Counted from the first letter of the stretch, positions 1-5,168 are shown. The stretch: DNA of 5,652 nt from Candidatus Zixiibacteriota bacterium (GCA_026397575.1 JAPLUP010000532.1:1-5652); one strand, 5' to 3'. Notes: generated by a model from the letters alone, not told the origin. Made by a program: numbers and translations.

Positions 1-102
1 GGAACCGATCAGAGTGGCGTTCCAGTCTCGACCGGGGTTTATTTGTATAGAATCCACGCTGGTGACTTTGTTGAATCAAGAAAAATGCTTTTGATCAAAT
101 AG
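1..102 (+). CDS. C-terminal end of a secreted protein with a T9SS-type sorting tail (5' end outside window)
   Basis: Frame 1 is open from the first base and ends at TAG (100-102), giving 33 residues. They contain STGVYLYR followed by an AGD turn and a basic LLIK end. This is the last part of the FlgD-Ig-like / type IX secretion 'type A' C-terminal domain, which in known systems directs export across the outer membrane and is then removed. The residues align without gaps to the end of the next protein (125-1141), with 21 of 33 identical, and both genes end in the same 12 bases (TTGATCAAATAG). The two are therefore tandem paralogues at least in this domain. The catalytic or binding part lies outside the window, so the function of the whole protein cannot be given. 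The next start codon is only 22 nt away, which suggests co-transcription. Confidence 0.85.
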   Translation, partial: GTDQSGVPVSTGVYLYRIHAGDFVESRKMLLIK

Positions 103-124
103 GATCACCCCTCATGGAGGCTTT

Positions 125-1141
125 ATGAAGTCGATTGTCGTTTCAGCATGTCTTCTGTTTACATTAGGTTCATTCTGGTACTCGGTCTCATTAGCAGGCA
201 CCGTGACTGATATTGACGGGAATGTGTATCAGACCGTGACCATCGGTGGGCAGGAGTGGATGGCGGAGAACCTGAAAGTGACTCGCTACCGTAACGGCGA
301 CACGATTCCGAATGTGACCGACTCGGTTACTTGGGAAGGTTTGAATAGTGGGGCATACGGCGAGTATGACAACGATTCAAGCAACGTTGCCACCTATGGT
401 AGGCTATACAACTGGTTTGCGGTGAACGACAGCCGCAACATCGCTCCTGCCGGCTGGCATGTTCCGACCGATGCCGAGTGGAAGCAGTTGGAGATGTGTC
501 TTGGTATGAGTCAGGCCGAAGCCGATAAAACGGGCTTGCGTGGTAACGATGAAGGCGGCAAGCTAAAAGAAGCTGGCACAACACATTGGAATACTCCCAA
601 CACAGGTGCTACGAACGAGAGCAGCTTCTCCGTGTTGCCTGGCAGCTTACGCACCATCTATGGTAACTTCGGCACTATAGGTTTCTACGCCTTCTTCTGG
701 TCCTCTACGGAGTACGATATTGGCGGCGCATGGTACCGGAGCCTGGGCTTCAGTTATTCAGCAGTCTACCGCCTCTACTTCGATAAGCGAGACGGTTTCT
801 CGGTTCGCTGTGTCAATGATATCCCTGTCGGCATAGATGAACACGGAGGCGCGGAGCATCCCAACGCATTCCGTCTTGCTCAGAATTACCCGAATCCATT
901 CAACCCGGTGACGATTATCGAATACAGTATCCCAACTCGGTCAAGTGTGACGATTGAGATCTTCAATGTGCTCGGTCAGAAAGTGCGTACCCTGGTGAAC
1001 GAGAGCAAATCAGTGGGTTCTTATCGCATCGAATGGAATGGCTCTGACGAAACCGGCAAGTCTGTCTCGACTGGAGTATATCTCTATCGCTTCCAGGCCG
1101 GCGATATTGTGCAAACGAAGAAGATATTGTTGATCAAATAG
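125..1141 (+). CDS. Secreted FISUMP-domain protein with a T9SS-type C-terminal sorting domain
   Basis: 338 aa. Residues 1-24 look like a Sec signal peptide (hydrophobic core, SLA before Gly25). Residues 26-232 match the Fibrobacter succinogenes major paralogous (FISUMP) domain. Visible hallmarks are DIDGNVYQTVTIGGQEWMAENL at its start, YGRLYNW, PAGWHVPTDAEW, GGKLKEAGTTHW, an LPGSLR segment, FWSSTE and a closing SVRCVND. Residues 250-338 form the Ig-like sorting tail (QNYPNPFNP, IFNVLGQKVRTL, STGVYLYR, KKILLIK). FISUMP proteins are exported surface proteins with no established biochemical role, so none is assigned. Cysteines 125 and 229 are the only ones in the mature region and might pair. 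A GGAGG at 116-120, 4 nt before the ATG, supports this start. It probably shares a transcript with the paralogue immediately upstream. Confidence 0.9.
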   Translation: MKSIVVSACLLFTLGSFWYSVSLAGTVTDIDGNVYQTVTIGGQEWMAENLKVTRYRNGDTIPNVTDSVTWEGLNSGAYGEYDNDSSNVATYGRLYNWFAVNDSRNIAPAGWHVPTDAEWKQLEMCLGMSQAEADKTGLRGNDEGGKLKEAGTTHWNTPNTGATNESSFSVLPGSLRTIYGNFGTIGFYAFFWSSTEYDIGGAWYRSLGFSYSAVYRLYFDKRDGFSVRCVNDIPVGIDEHGGAEHPNAFRLAQNYPNPFNPVTIIEYSIPTRSSVTIEIFNVLGQKVRTLVNESKSVGSYRIEWNGSDETGKSVSTGVYLYRFQAGDIVQTKKILLIK

Positions 1142-1169
1142 CGAATTCCACGATCTAAACCATTATGCC

Positions 1170-1191
1170 GGGCAGGTCGAAAGACCTGCCC
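1170..1191. terminator. Perfect 9-bp hairpin with a GAAA loop, possible terminator or dispersed hairpin repeat
   Basis: GGGCAGGTC (1170-1178) pairs exactly with GACCTGCCC (1183-1191) across a GAAA tetraloop, an unusually stable RNA fold on the + strand. It starts 29 nt after the FISUMP stop codon, where a terminator would be expected. The sequence after it is pyrimidine-rich but C-rich, not a T run, so it is not a textbook intrinsic terminator. It could instead be a REP-like dispersed element or an mRNA-stabilising 3' end. The fold is certain from the sequence; the role is inferred. Confidence 0.5.
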
Positions 1192-1444
1192 CCCTTCCAT
1201 CTTCCCCCTTGGAATTCCGTCAATTCAGGGCATCAATTTATCCGTAATTCACTGTCTTCCATCGGGTGCTGTCAACTATCGCATAGTGTAATAGGACGGG
1301 GAACTCGAAGCTGACAGAAGTTTGGGGAGAGTGAGGTTGGGGCTGCCACCATTTTTGATTCCCGTTTAAAGGCATCTCCAATCATCCCCCGAGGGGTCGT
1401 TCAGGACGCCACGATCAAAAGCAGAATTCCAGATCAAATGAAAT

Positions 1445-1510
1445 CTGACTAAGAGCAGATCGTCCCGCCTGCAAGGCAATGTGTTGCGCCGTTGCTGCAG
1501 CATTAGTCAG
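1445..1510. repeat. Imperfect 66-nt inverted repeat directly downstream of pldA
   Basis: CTGACTAA (1445-1452) is the exact reverse complement of TTAGTCAG (1503-1510). Inside, GCAG (near 1455) can pair with CTGC (near 1495), and two smaller hairpins can form: GCCTGCAAGGC near 1468 and GCAATGTGTTGC near 1475. On the - strand the element begins 8 nt after the pldA stop codon, so it would form the 3' end of that mRNA. There is no T run, so it may act as an mRNA 3' structure or be a small non-autonomous repeat rather than an intrinsic terminator. The role is unknown. Confidence 0.4.
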
Positions 1511-1518
1511 CCCGATAT

Positions 1519-2337
1519 TTATCTGGAAAACATAATACCAAAGCCGATTCTGGTCAGAGACCTGTTGTAATCCACGAGGCTCTCGCCGTAGCCATGAGAT
1601 ATCCGTACAATAAAATAACTCATTTCGCTCTTGGGCAACGGTACGCTATAATTCAGGATGATGCCACCTTTGCCTGTGCCGACATTACCCCGGAGCATCA
1701 TGTGTATCAGGTGACGCCACGGAAATCGGTAGAATAGCTGAACATCACTGTAGCCGAGAAAATCAGTGATATCGGGGTTGTCGTCGCCGACTGCCGCCCC
1801 CGGGTATTCCTTCTTGTCTTCCGAAATACGATACCGGAGTTTGAGATACAGGAGCAGGTTAGAACGATAGTAATAAGGGCAAGCATAGAGCAGGTTCCAG
1901 CTGCGCGAAAGGGGAGGTTTCTGACCATTCGATTCGTGCTCAAATCCAATATCCGCACCCACCTGTCCGGCATAGAATGGGAACCGCATGGTACGCCAAA
2001 ACAGTTCCGGGTTGTAGTTCGTCTCACGAAACGGAGCCGAGTTATTGCGATCGTATGCTTGCCAGAAGGAGATTTGGGTATAGGCAAAATAGATCGGTGT
2101 GTTGAATATCCGATGCTTGGCGCTCACCTGAAAGACAGCCTCAGTTCTGGCGCTGTTGTACCCGTCAGACCACGTGACAGGTAGCATGAACATCTCTTTG
2201 TGCAAGGACAATCCGGGTCCCGTTCTTATCATCTGAAAGGTCTCCGAAGACTCCTGCGCCCCAGCGGATACCGCCAGCAGCATAATCAAGACAAGAGATA
2301 TTGCAAGAACGGATTTGTGTCGGGCTATGGGCATCAT
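1519..2337 (-). CDS. pldA: Outer membrane phospholipase A (OMPLA)
   Basis: A beta-barrel lipase of the outer membrane that hydrolyses acyl chains of phospholipids misplaced in the outer leaflet; the E. coli enzyme works as a calcium-dependent dimer. Numbered from the longer in-frame start at 2352 (277 aa), the catalytic triad is His139, Ser141 (in GFEHESNG) and Asn153 (in SRSWNLLY). The spacing is identical to E. coli His142/Ser144/Asn156. Other family blocks are RETNYNPELF (109-118), DDNPDITDFLGY (190-201) and GYGESLVDYN (254-263). Ser149, matching calcium ligand Ser152, is present, but the position of Asp149 is Pro146. I place the start at 2337 (272 aa): GGAGG at 2346-2350 lies 8 nt before this ATG, while the 2352 ATG has no site upstream. 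The signal peptide then begins MMPIARHK and is probably cut after AGA. It is the last gene of the - strand cluster. Confidence 0.93.
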   Translation of the reverse strand: MMPIARHKSVLAISLVLIMLLAVSAGAQESSETFQMIRTGPGLSLHKEMFMLPVTWSDGYNSARTEAVFQVSAKHRIFNTPIYFAYTQISFWQAYDRNNSAPFRETNYNPELFWRTMRFPFYAGQVGADIGFEHESNGQKPPLSRSWNLLYACPYYYRSNLLLYLKLRYRISEDKKEYPGAAVGDDNPDITDFLGYSDVQLFYRFPWRHLIHMMLRGNVGTGKGGIILNYSVPLPKSEMSYFIVRISHGYGESLVDYNRSLTRIGFGIMFSR

Positions 2338-2345
2338 CGAAACAA

Positions 2346-2350
2346 CCTCC
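2346..2350 (-). promoter_or_regulatory. Ribosome binding site that decides the pldA start
   Basis: GGAGG on the - strand lies 8 nt upstream of the ATG at 2337-2335. It overlaps the ATG at 2352-2350, so that upstream ATG cannot be the main start. An ATG at 2334 follows directly and lies 11 nt from the site, a second possibility. Confidence 0.7.
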
Positions 2351-2386
2351 ATTGATATGCAGTCTGTTCTGCCTTGGTTGACGCGG

Positions 2387-2403
2387 TGACAAGTATTATG
2401 TCA
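2387..2403. promoter_or_regulatory. Short palindrome upstream of pldA, possible operator
   Basis: TGACA and TGTCA (2387-2391 and 2399-2403) form a 5-bp inverted repeat with a 7-nt AT-rich centre, about 50 nt upstream of the pldA start. The size and position suit a dimeric repressor site. However, 5-bp arms arise easily by chance and no regulator gene is nearby. It partly overlaps the larger inverted repeat that begins at 2400. Confidence 0.2.
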
Positions 2404-2439
2404 GGTGCAAGTTCGCGCATCCGCTACTTGCCACCTGAC
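2400..2439. terminator. Strong inverted repeat between the SH3-like/barrel gene and pldA
   Basis: GTCAGGTGCAAG (2400-2411) pairs with CTTGCCACCTGAC (2427-2439): 12 bp with one bulged base and a 15-nt loop. On the - strand it lies about 55 nt after the stop of the upstream barrel gene and about 60 nt before the pldA start. No T run follows, so it could be a non-canonical terminator, an RNA processing or stability element, or a regulatory structure in the pldA leader. The stem is plain in the sequence; its role is inferred. Confidence 0.4.
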
Positions 2440-2493
2440 GCCACAAGGTTACCAATCTTTCCGCCAACGGTTTCCGCTATCCGAGTATCGTCG

Positions 2494-3438
2494 TCAAAAA
2501 TTCCAGACAAAGTCGACATAAGGTAACCAGTGAACTTCATTTTTCTCGGGGTTGCCATTAATGTCTTTTTCATTGCTTTTGTCGTCATATGAAAGCCCGA
2601 CCCCGACATCGACAGTCATTTGTTCACCCATTAATCTCAGCGCGCCCATGCCGAGCATTCCCTGGTCCGCCTTACCCGGAATAAACCAGCTTTCGCCGAC
2701 CAGTGCTGCCCGGCGGCTCAAACGATATTCGCCGCCCAGCATGGCGGCCGGTTTGTCGGCCACAGCGTCATTGGTAAAGGCCACACCGAGGGCGCAGGTA
2801 ACGCTCTTGTCATCAGTGCCGTAGGTCATGCCGCCAAGGCCGAAATAGAAAGTCTCGTCCCACAAACGGAAGGCCGTCATGCTGACGGCCAAATTCATAT
2901 CTTTTGTTGCAGTAAAACCGAATTTGGGCATAATATAGAACATCTGGTCGTCAACGCCGGGGATTACCGAGGCTCCTCCTGAGATCATGAAGTTATCGGT
3001 TATGCCATAGGCCAATCCCGGGAAGAAAATCCAAAGATCATAGAAATATCCGTCGCCCGCTTTCAAGGTGCGGGCCGTCGGTCCGACCAGCAGACGCGTG
3101 CGGTTGGGATTGGGGAACCAGATTTGGCTCTTTTCTTCTGCCATAGCGGTTTCCTTAACCTCCTTGATTTCCCTATTCCCTGTGACCTCTTTGATCGTTT
3201 TGATCTTTGTGACCCCGATGGTCATCTCCCCCAGATCTGTCTGAAATTTGATTTGGTCGGCACGGATCTCAGTTATCCTGCCAACCAAAATTGAACCATC
3301 TTCCAACGTAATTATTTGTGTTACGCCTTCTCCGGGAATCTGAAGGTTTCCGGTATAGGCATGCACGCTACCCGTCACGCCGGTGATCAGGGCGATCAGG
3401 GCCACCAGCCCCAGGGATATCTTAAGGATATAGCGCAT
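2494..3438 (-). CDS. Outer membrane beta-barrel protein with N-terminal SH3/LSm-like segment, function unknown
   Basis: 314 aa. Residues 1-27 are a signal peptide (basic RYILK, long hydrophobic core, VHA before Tyr28). Residues about 40-83 form a compact strand-rich unit, ITLEDGSILVGRITEI followed by IKFQTDLGEMTIGVTKI. This pattern (DGS-x3-G, then T-x2-G and a hydrophobic end) is typical of small SH3/LSm-like barrels at the front of some exported proteins. A charged linker (about 84-105, rich in Lys and Glu) leads to about 200 residues of alternating hydrophobic and polar strands with Gly turns. The protein ends in FVWNF, and a C-terminal aromatic is the usual Bam recognition signal of barrel proteins. 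No enzyme motif is visible. The start is supported by AAGGAG at 3446-3451, 7 nt upstream. It sits between a PorT-like gene and pldA on the same strand. Confidence 0.85.
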   Translation of the reverse strand: MRYILKISLGLVALIALITGVTGSVHAYTGNLQIPGEGVTQIITLEDGSILVGRITEIRADQIKFQTDLGEMTIGVTKIKTIKEVTGNREIKEVKETAMAEEKSQIWFPNPNRTRLLVGPTARTLKAGDGYFYDLWIFFPGLAYGITDNFMISGGASVIPGVDDQMFYIMPKFGFTATKDMNLAVSMTAFRLWDETFYFGLGGMTYGTDDKSVTCALGVAFTNDAVADKPAAMLGGEYRLSRRAALVGESWFIPGKADQGMLGMGALRLMGEQMTVDVGVGLSYDDKSNEKDINGNPEKNEVHWLPYVDFVWNF

Positions 3439-3462
3439 ATGGAGTCTCCTTCCTATGTTTGG

Positions 3463-3528
3463 TTACGGGGCCGGGCAATCGGCGGTCCGGCCTTCTTTGT
3501 TGGCTGCACCATTCAGACATGCTGTCAA
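3463..3528 (-). CDS. Possible 21-aa micro-ORF with TTG start, leader peptide or gene remnant
   Basis: In the 118-nt gap between the two barrel genes an AAGGAG lies 6 nt before a TTG codon that opens a 21-codon frame (product begins MTACLNGAANKEG). It ends 24 nt before the next gene's ATG. The site and its surroundings resemble the leaders of both flanking genes, which is why the frame is worth recording. There is no homology I recognise and no hydrophobic segment. It may be a translated leader, the remains of a deleted gene, or chance. Confidence 0.2.
   Translation of the reverse strand: MTACLNGAANKEGRTADCPAP
3469..3492. terminator. GC-rich hairpin between the two barrel genes
   Basis: GGCCGG (3469-3474) and CCGGCC (3487-3492) form a perfect 6-bp stem with a 12-nt loop. 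On the - strand it follows the PorT-like stop codon by about 65 nt and precedes the next start codon by about 30 nt. No T run follows. It may attenuate transcription or only stabilise RNA between the two genes. Confidence 0.3.
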
Positions 3529-3563
3529 ATGACTCTCCTTCCAAAATATCCGATACTCACTTA
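3526..3563 (-). repeat. Gene-leader repeat, copy 2 (after the PorT-like gene)
   Basis: Begins with TAAGTGAGTAT, whose first three bases are the stop codon of the PorT-like gene, and ends with GGAAGGAGAGTCATTTG. The sequence before the PorT-like ATG (4268-4306) begins with the same 11 bases and ends in a very similar ribosome-binding block, with a different AT-rich middle. The two copies, 38 and 39 nt long, flank the gene in direct orientation. Confidence 0.5.
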
Positions 3564-4270
3564 AACTTGACACCAATCATGATTGAAAACACTCTGTTCT
3601 TGGCATAAGTATTATCTTCGAGAAGAGGCCTATCATAGTCAGTCCAGTGAATCGGCCCCCAATCACCTTTGCCTACAACCTTTCGCCCCTCATTCCACTT
3701 GGTGGGGTCAACCGCATTGATTAAACCCAACGAGTATCTCACATCTACTATAAATTTCACTGATTTGGATGATCGAAACTCAATCTCTCCCCCCACGATA
3801 ACTGATATATCCAGGCTTTTCATACCATTCTTGACATCGTAACTATAATTACTCCCGAATCCATCGGAATAGAGCTCCGCGGATAGAAGAGTGCTTATGG
3901 CCGGCCCAAGGAAGAAACCGGGCTTCAGCCTGCCCTTGTCGGAGGGGTTATACTTCAGGAGCACCGGAACCTCCAGATAGCCACAATTAAAGCCCGATGA
4001 GTTTAAAATGTTGGAATTTGCGGATCCCTTGGCGACATAAAGTAACTCCGGTTGGACCACCAGTTTGGGAGATATACTGTAAGTAAGGAAAGCACCGGCT
4101 GTGAATCCACCGGAAGAGCCGGTCTTGAACACTTCGTCGTTGGTACTCATAGTCGCCCAGGCAGACCCCAGCTTGACCCCCATGCCTGTGATACCGGGAA
4201 CTCGATTCTCGGCCTGAACGCTCAGACTCAACAGGAGAAGCGTTAATAATGCTGTTACAATCGGTCTCAT
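3557..4270 (-). CDS. PorT-like outer membrane beta-barrel protein (OMP_b-brl_2 type)
   Basis: 237 aa from the ATG at 4270. Residues 1-20 form a signal peptide (MRP, Leu-rich core, VQA before Glu21). The mature part has the pattern of the small porin-like barrels grouped with PorT in Bacteroidota: MGVKLGSAWA, GFTAGAFLTYSISPKLVVQPELLY, YLEVPVLLKYN, GPAISTLLSA, ISVIVGGEIEF, VDVRYSLGL and a final VFSIMIGVKF strand. Such proteins sit in the outer membrane as roughly eight-stranded barrels, and most have no known substrate. PorT itself belongs to type IX secretion, but this fold-level match does not show that role. The start is fixed by AAGGA at 4277-4281, 6 nt upstream of the ATG; the frame is open further up only to a GTG at 4303 with no site. 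The stop of the PD40 remnant lies 22 nt upstream, so the two were probably co-transcribed. Confidence 0.82.
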   Translation of the reverse strand: MRPIVTALLTLLLLSLSVQAENRVPGITGMGVKLGSAWATMSTNDEVFKTGSSGGFTAGAFLTYSISPKLVVQPELLYVAKGSANSNILNSSGFNCGYLEVPVLLKYNPSDKGRLKPGFFLGPAISTLLSAELYSDGFGSNYSYDVKNGMKSLDISVIVGGEIEFRSSKSVKFIVDVRYSLGLINAVDPTKWNEGRKVVGKGDWGPIHWTDYDRPLLEDNTYAKNRVFSIMIGVKFK

Positions 4271-4306
4271 AATGAGTCCTTTCCTATTTATGCTAATACT
4301 CACTTA
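4268..4306 (-). repeat. Gene-leader repeat, copy 1 (before the PorT-like gene)
   Basis: Contains TAAGTGAGTAT (4296-4306), an AT-rich spacer, the ribosome binding block GGAAAGGA and the ATG of the PorT-like gene. It matches the segment at 3526-3563. The TAG that ends the PD40 remnant lies inside this copy, so the last residues of that broken protein are encoded by repeat sequence. Confidence 0.5.
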
Positions 4307-4777
4307 TCGCGCAGACAGGCGAACCTGAGCCGGGACTGGTCGTTAACCGTCTCAAATTAGTGCCATCGGCGTTCATAACGTAGATTTCAGCGTTGCTTGT
4401 CCAGTCGGCGGTAAAGACTATTTCGCCGCCATCAGGAGACCAGGCCGGATCAGCCTCGAATTCACCCATCCAATCGATGCTATAGGTCAGTCTTGTCGCA
4501 AATGTACCGTCGGCCCGCATGATTGGGAACCGTCAGGTGACCAGGATAAGGGGCGAAAATAGGCGGTGCTATCGGAAATCAGACATTTCTGGTCCTTACC
4601 GTCATTGTTCATGAAGAAGGTCCCAAGATCTCCGTCGCGATTGGAGAAAAAGGCAATTTTGTAGGATGGCTTTGTTACTGTCGGTTCGGTTGGTTTATCA
4701 GAGCAGGAAACCAGACTCATACCCAACACCATAGCAATAGTGGTAAACGCGCCAAGGGGGTATTTGACAATATTCAT
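4293..4777 (-). pseudogene. Broken lipoprotein gene with PD40/TolB-like beta-propeller repeats (internal deletion, frameshift)
   Basis: The first frame (4777-4487, 96 aa) begins with a lipoprotein signal: a hydrophobic stretch and the lipobox LVSC, with Cys25 as the lipidated residue. A Ser/Thr/Pro linker and one PD40 repeat follow (IAFFSNRDGD...MNNDG...SWSPDGSQ). After Gln85 this frame runs into 11 unrelated residues and a stop. The next frame (from about 4520 to 4293) resumes the pattern: MRADGTFATRLT, AWSPDGGEIVFTADWTSNAEIYVMNADGTNLRRLT, then a stop. In both intact repeats 15 residues separate WSPDG-x2 (or its equivalent) from MxxDG; at the junction only 2 nt remain, so about 43 nt are missing. 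PD40 propellers need six or more blades, and two and a half remain, so a working propeller is unlikely. AAGGAG at 4786-4791 supports the start. The intact relative's partner is unknown. Confidence 0.75.
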
Positions 4778-5035
4778 CGTTCTATCTCCTTCTTTCGTTG
4801 GAGGATGTTTTATTGCTAGTCGAGATCGGGAAAAGGCACAAAGCTGGCTGAAAGTTCATTTCTGAGTTGACTAAGCTCGATGACAGCCAATTCCCGCAGG
4901 ACTGCTAACAAAGCTTCCAAATGAAACATAATGAATGTGGCCCATAATAGCAAGTCACTGAATTACATCGGCAGCTATTGTAGGTCAAAATCCCTGTGCT
5001 TGCCCGCCCGCGATGGGGTTCCGACAATAACGGTC
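4778..5035. other. Intergenic region upstream of the PD40 lipoprotein remnant
   Basis: This 258-nt stretch lies between the lipoprotein start and the tRNA-like sequence. I find no open frame with a ribosome binding site. It should contain the promoter of the - strand envelope cluster; the best candidate is at 4944-4952. Near its right end, CCGAC (5021-5025) and GTCGG (5033-5037) form a weak 5-bp inverted repeat, and GGGGTT occurs at 5015-5020 and again at 5036-5041, the first bases of the tRNA-like element. Confidence 0.5.
4944..4952 (-). promoter_or_regulatory. Candidate extended -10 promoter element for the envelope cluster
   Basis: On the - strand TGCTATTAT fits the extended -10 pattern TGnTATAAT with one mismatch, about 170 nt upstream of the lipoprotein ATG. 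No good -35 hexamer lies at the usual distance. A second weak candidate further upstream is TTGACC with TAATTC at 17-nt spacing. Both rest on the E. coli consensus, which may not hold in this lineage. Confidence 0.2.
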
Positions 5036-5120
5036 GGGGTTGTAGTTCAGTTTGGTTAGAACGTCCCGCCACAGGCGGAAAGGTCGTCCCGAATGAATTC
5101 GAGAAGTCTCGTCAACCCCG
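5036..5120 (+). pseudogene. Degenerate tRNA-like sequence (tRNA-Asp-like or tRNA-Val-like), probably a pseudo-tRNA
   Basis: The acceptor arms GGGGTTG (5036-5042) and CAACCCC (5113-5119) pair over 7 bp and are followed by a G discriminator. T8-A9 and a perfect D arm come next: GTTC (5045-5048), loop AGTTTGGTTA with the invariant GG, GAAC (5059-5062). The anticodon region fails: TCCCG/CGGAA pairs with one mismatch around the loop CCACAGG, which lacks U33. The same bases fold better as CCGCC/GGCGG with a 3-nt loop. The next 27 nt (5086-5112) replace the usual 17-nt T arm; TTCGA and a CTCGT 3' strand remain but no 5-bp stem fits. The whole is 85 nt instead of about 73 and encodes no CCA. The G discriminator and D arm suggest an Asp ancestor; ACAG in the loop would also suit Val. 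A working tRNA is unlikely. Confidence 0.55.
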
Positions 5121-5123
5121 CTT

Positions 5124-5142
5124 ATGGACTAAAGCAGTCCAT
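5124..5142 (+). terminator. Hairpin just after the tRNA-like sequence
   Basis: ATGGACT (5124-5130) and AGTCCAT (5136-5142) make a perfect 7-bp stem with a 5-nt loop, starting 4 nt after the tRNA-like element. TTGTCTAT follows, which is only moderately T-rich. The position fits a terminator of the former tRNA gene. It could also act on the opposite strand downstream of typA, about 95 nt from that stop. Confidence 0.4.
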
Positions 5143-5168
5143 TGTCTATAATGGCCTGCCATCGTCGA

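Larger units (their letters stand above)
1142..1518. other. Intergenic region between convergent genes, no supported gene
   Basis: This 377-nt stretch separates the FISUMP gene (+) from pldA (-), which converge on it. It holds two inverted repeats, listed separately (1170-1191 and 1445-1510), and a short CCCCGAGGGG palindrome near 1387. Three GAATTCC segments occur (near 1143, 1211 and 1424). The only notable reading frame is a 45-codon ORF on the - strand (1503-1366), which has no ribosome binding site and no recognisable motif. I see no RNA gene with a familiar signature. Confidence 0.6.

Noticed and set aside
1366..1503. 45-codon - strand ORF in the gap after pldA (MLQQRRNTLPCRRDD...)
   Set aside because: It starts inside the inverted repeat, has no ribosome binding site, and the product matches nothing I recognise.
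327..2184. Several open frames of 82-126 codons opposite or overlapping the FISUMP gene and pldA
   Set aside because: They have no ribosome sites, no recognisable motifs and a biased composition expected of shadow frames; the overlapping genes have clear homology.
2338..2352. ATG at 2352 as the pldA start
   Set aside because: The GGAGG site overlaps this codon and is correctly spaced for the ATG at 2337; nothing resembling a site lies upstream of 2352.
4271..4303. GTG at 4303 as the start of the PorT-like gene
   Set aside because: It would put the ribosome site inside the coding region and add a polar stretch before the signal peptide; the ATG at 4270 is well placed.
5036..5120. A functional tRNA-Cys with anticodon ACA, as a literal reading of the 7-nt loop would give
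   Set aside because: U33 is missing, ACA is not a normal bacterial anticodon, and the T arm cannot form its standard stem.
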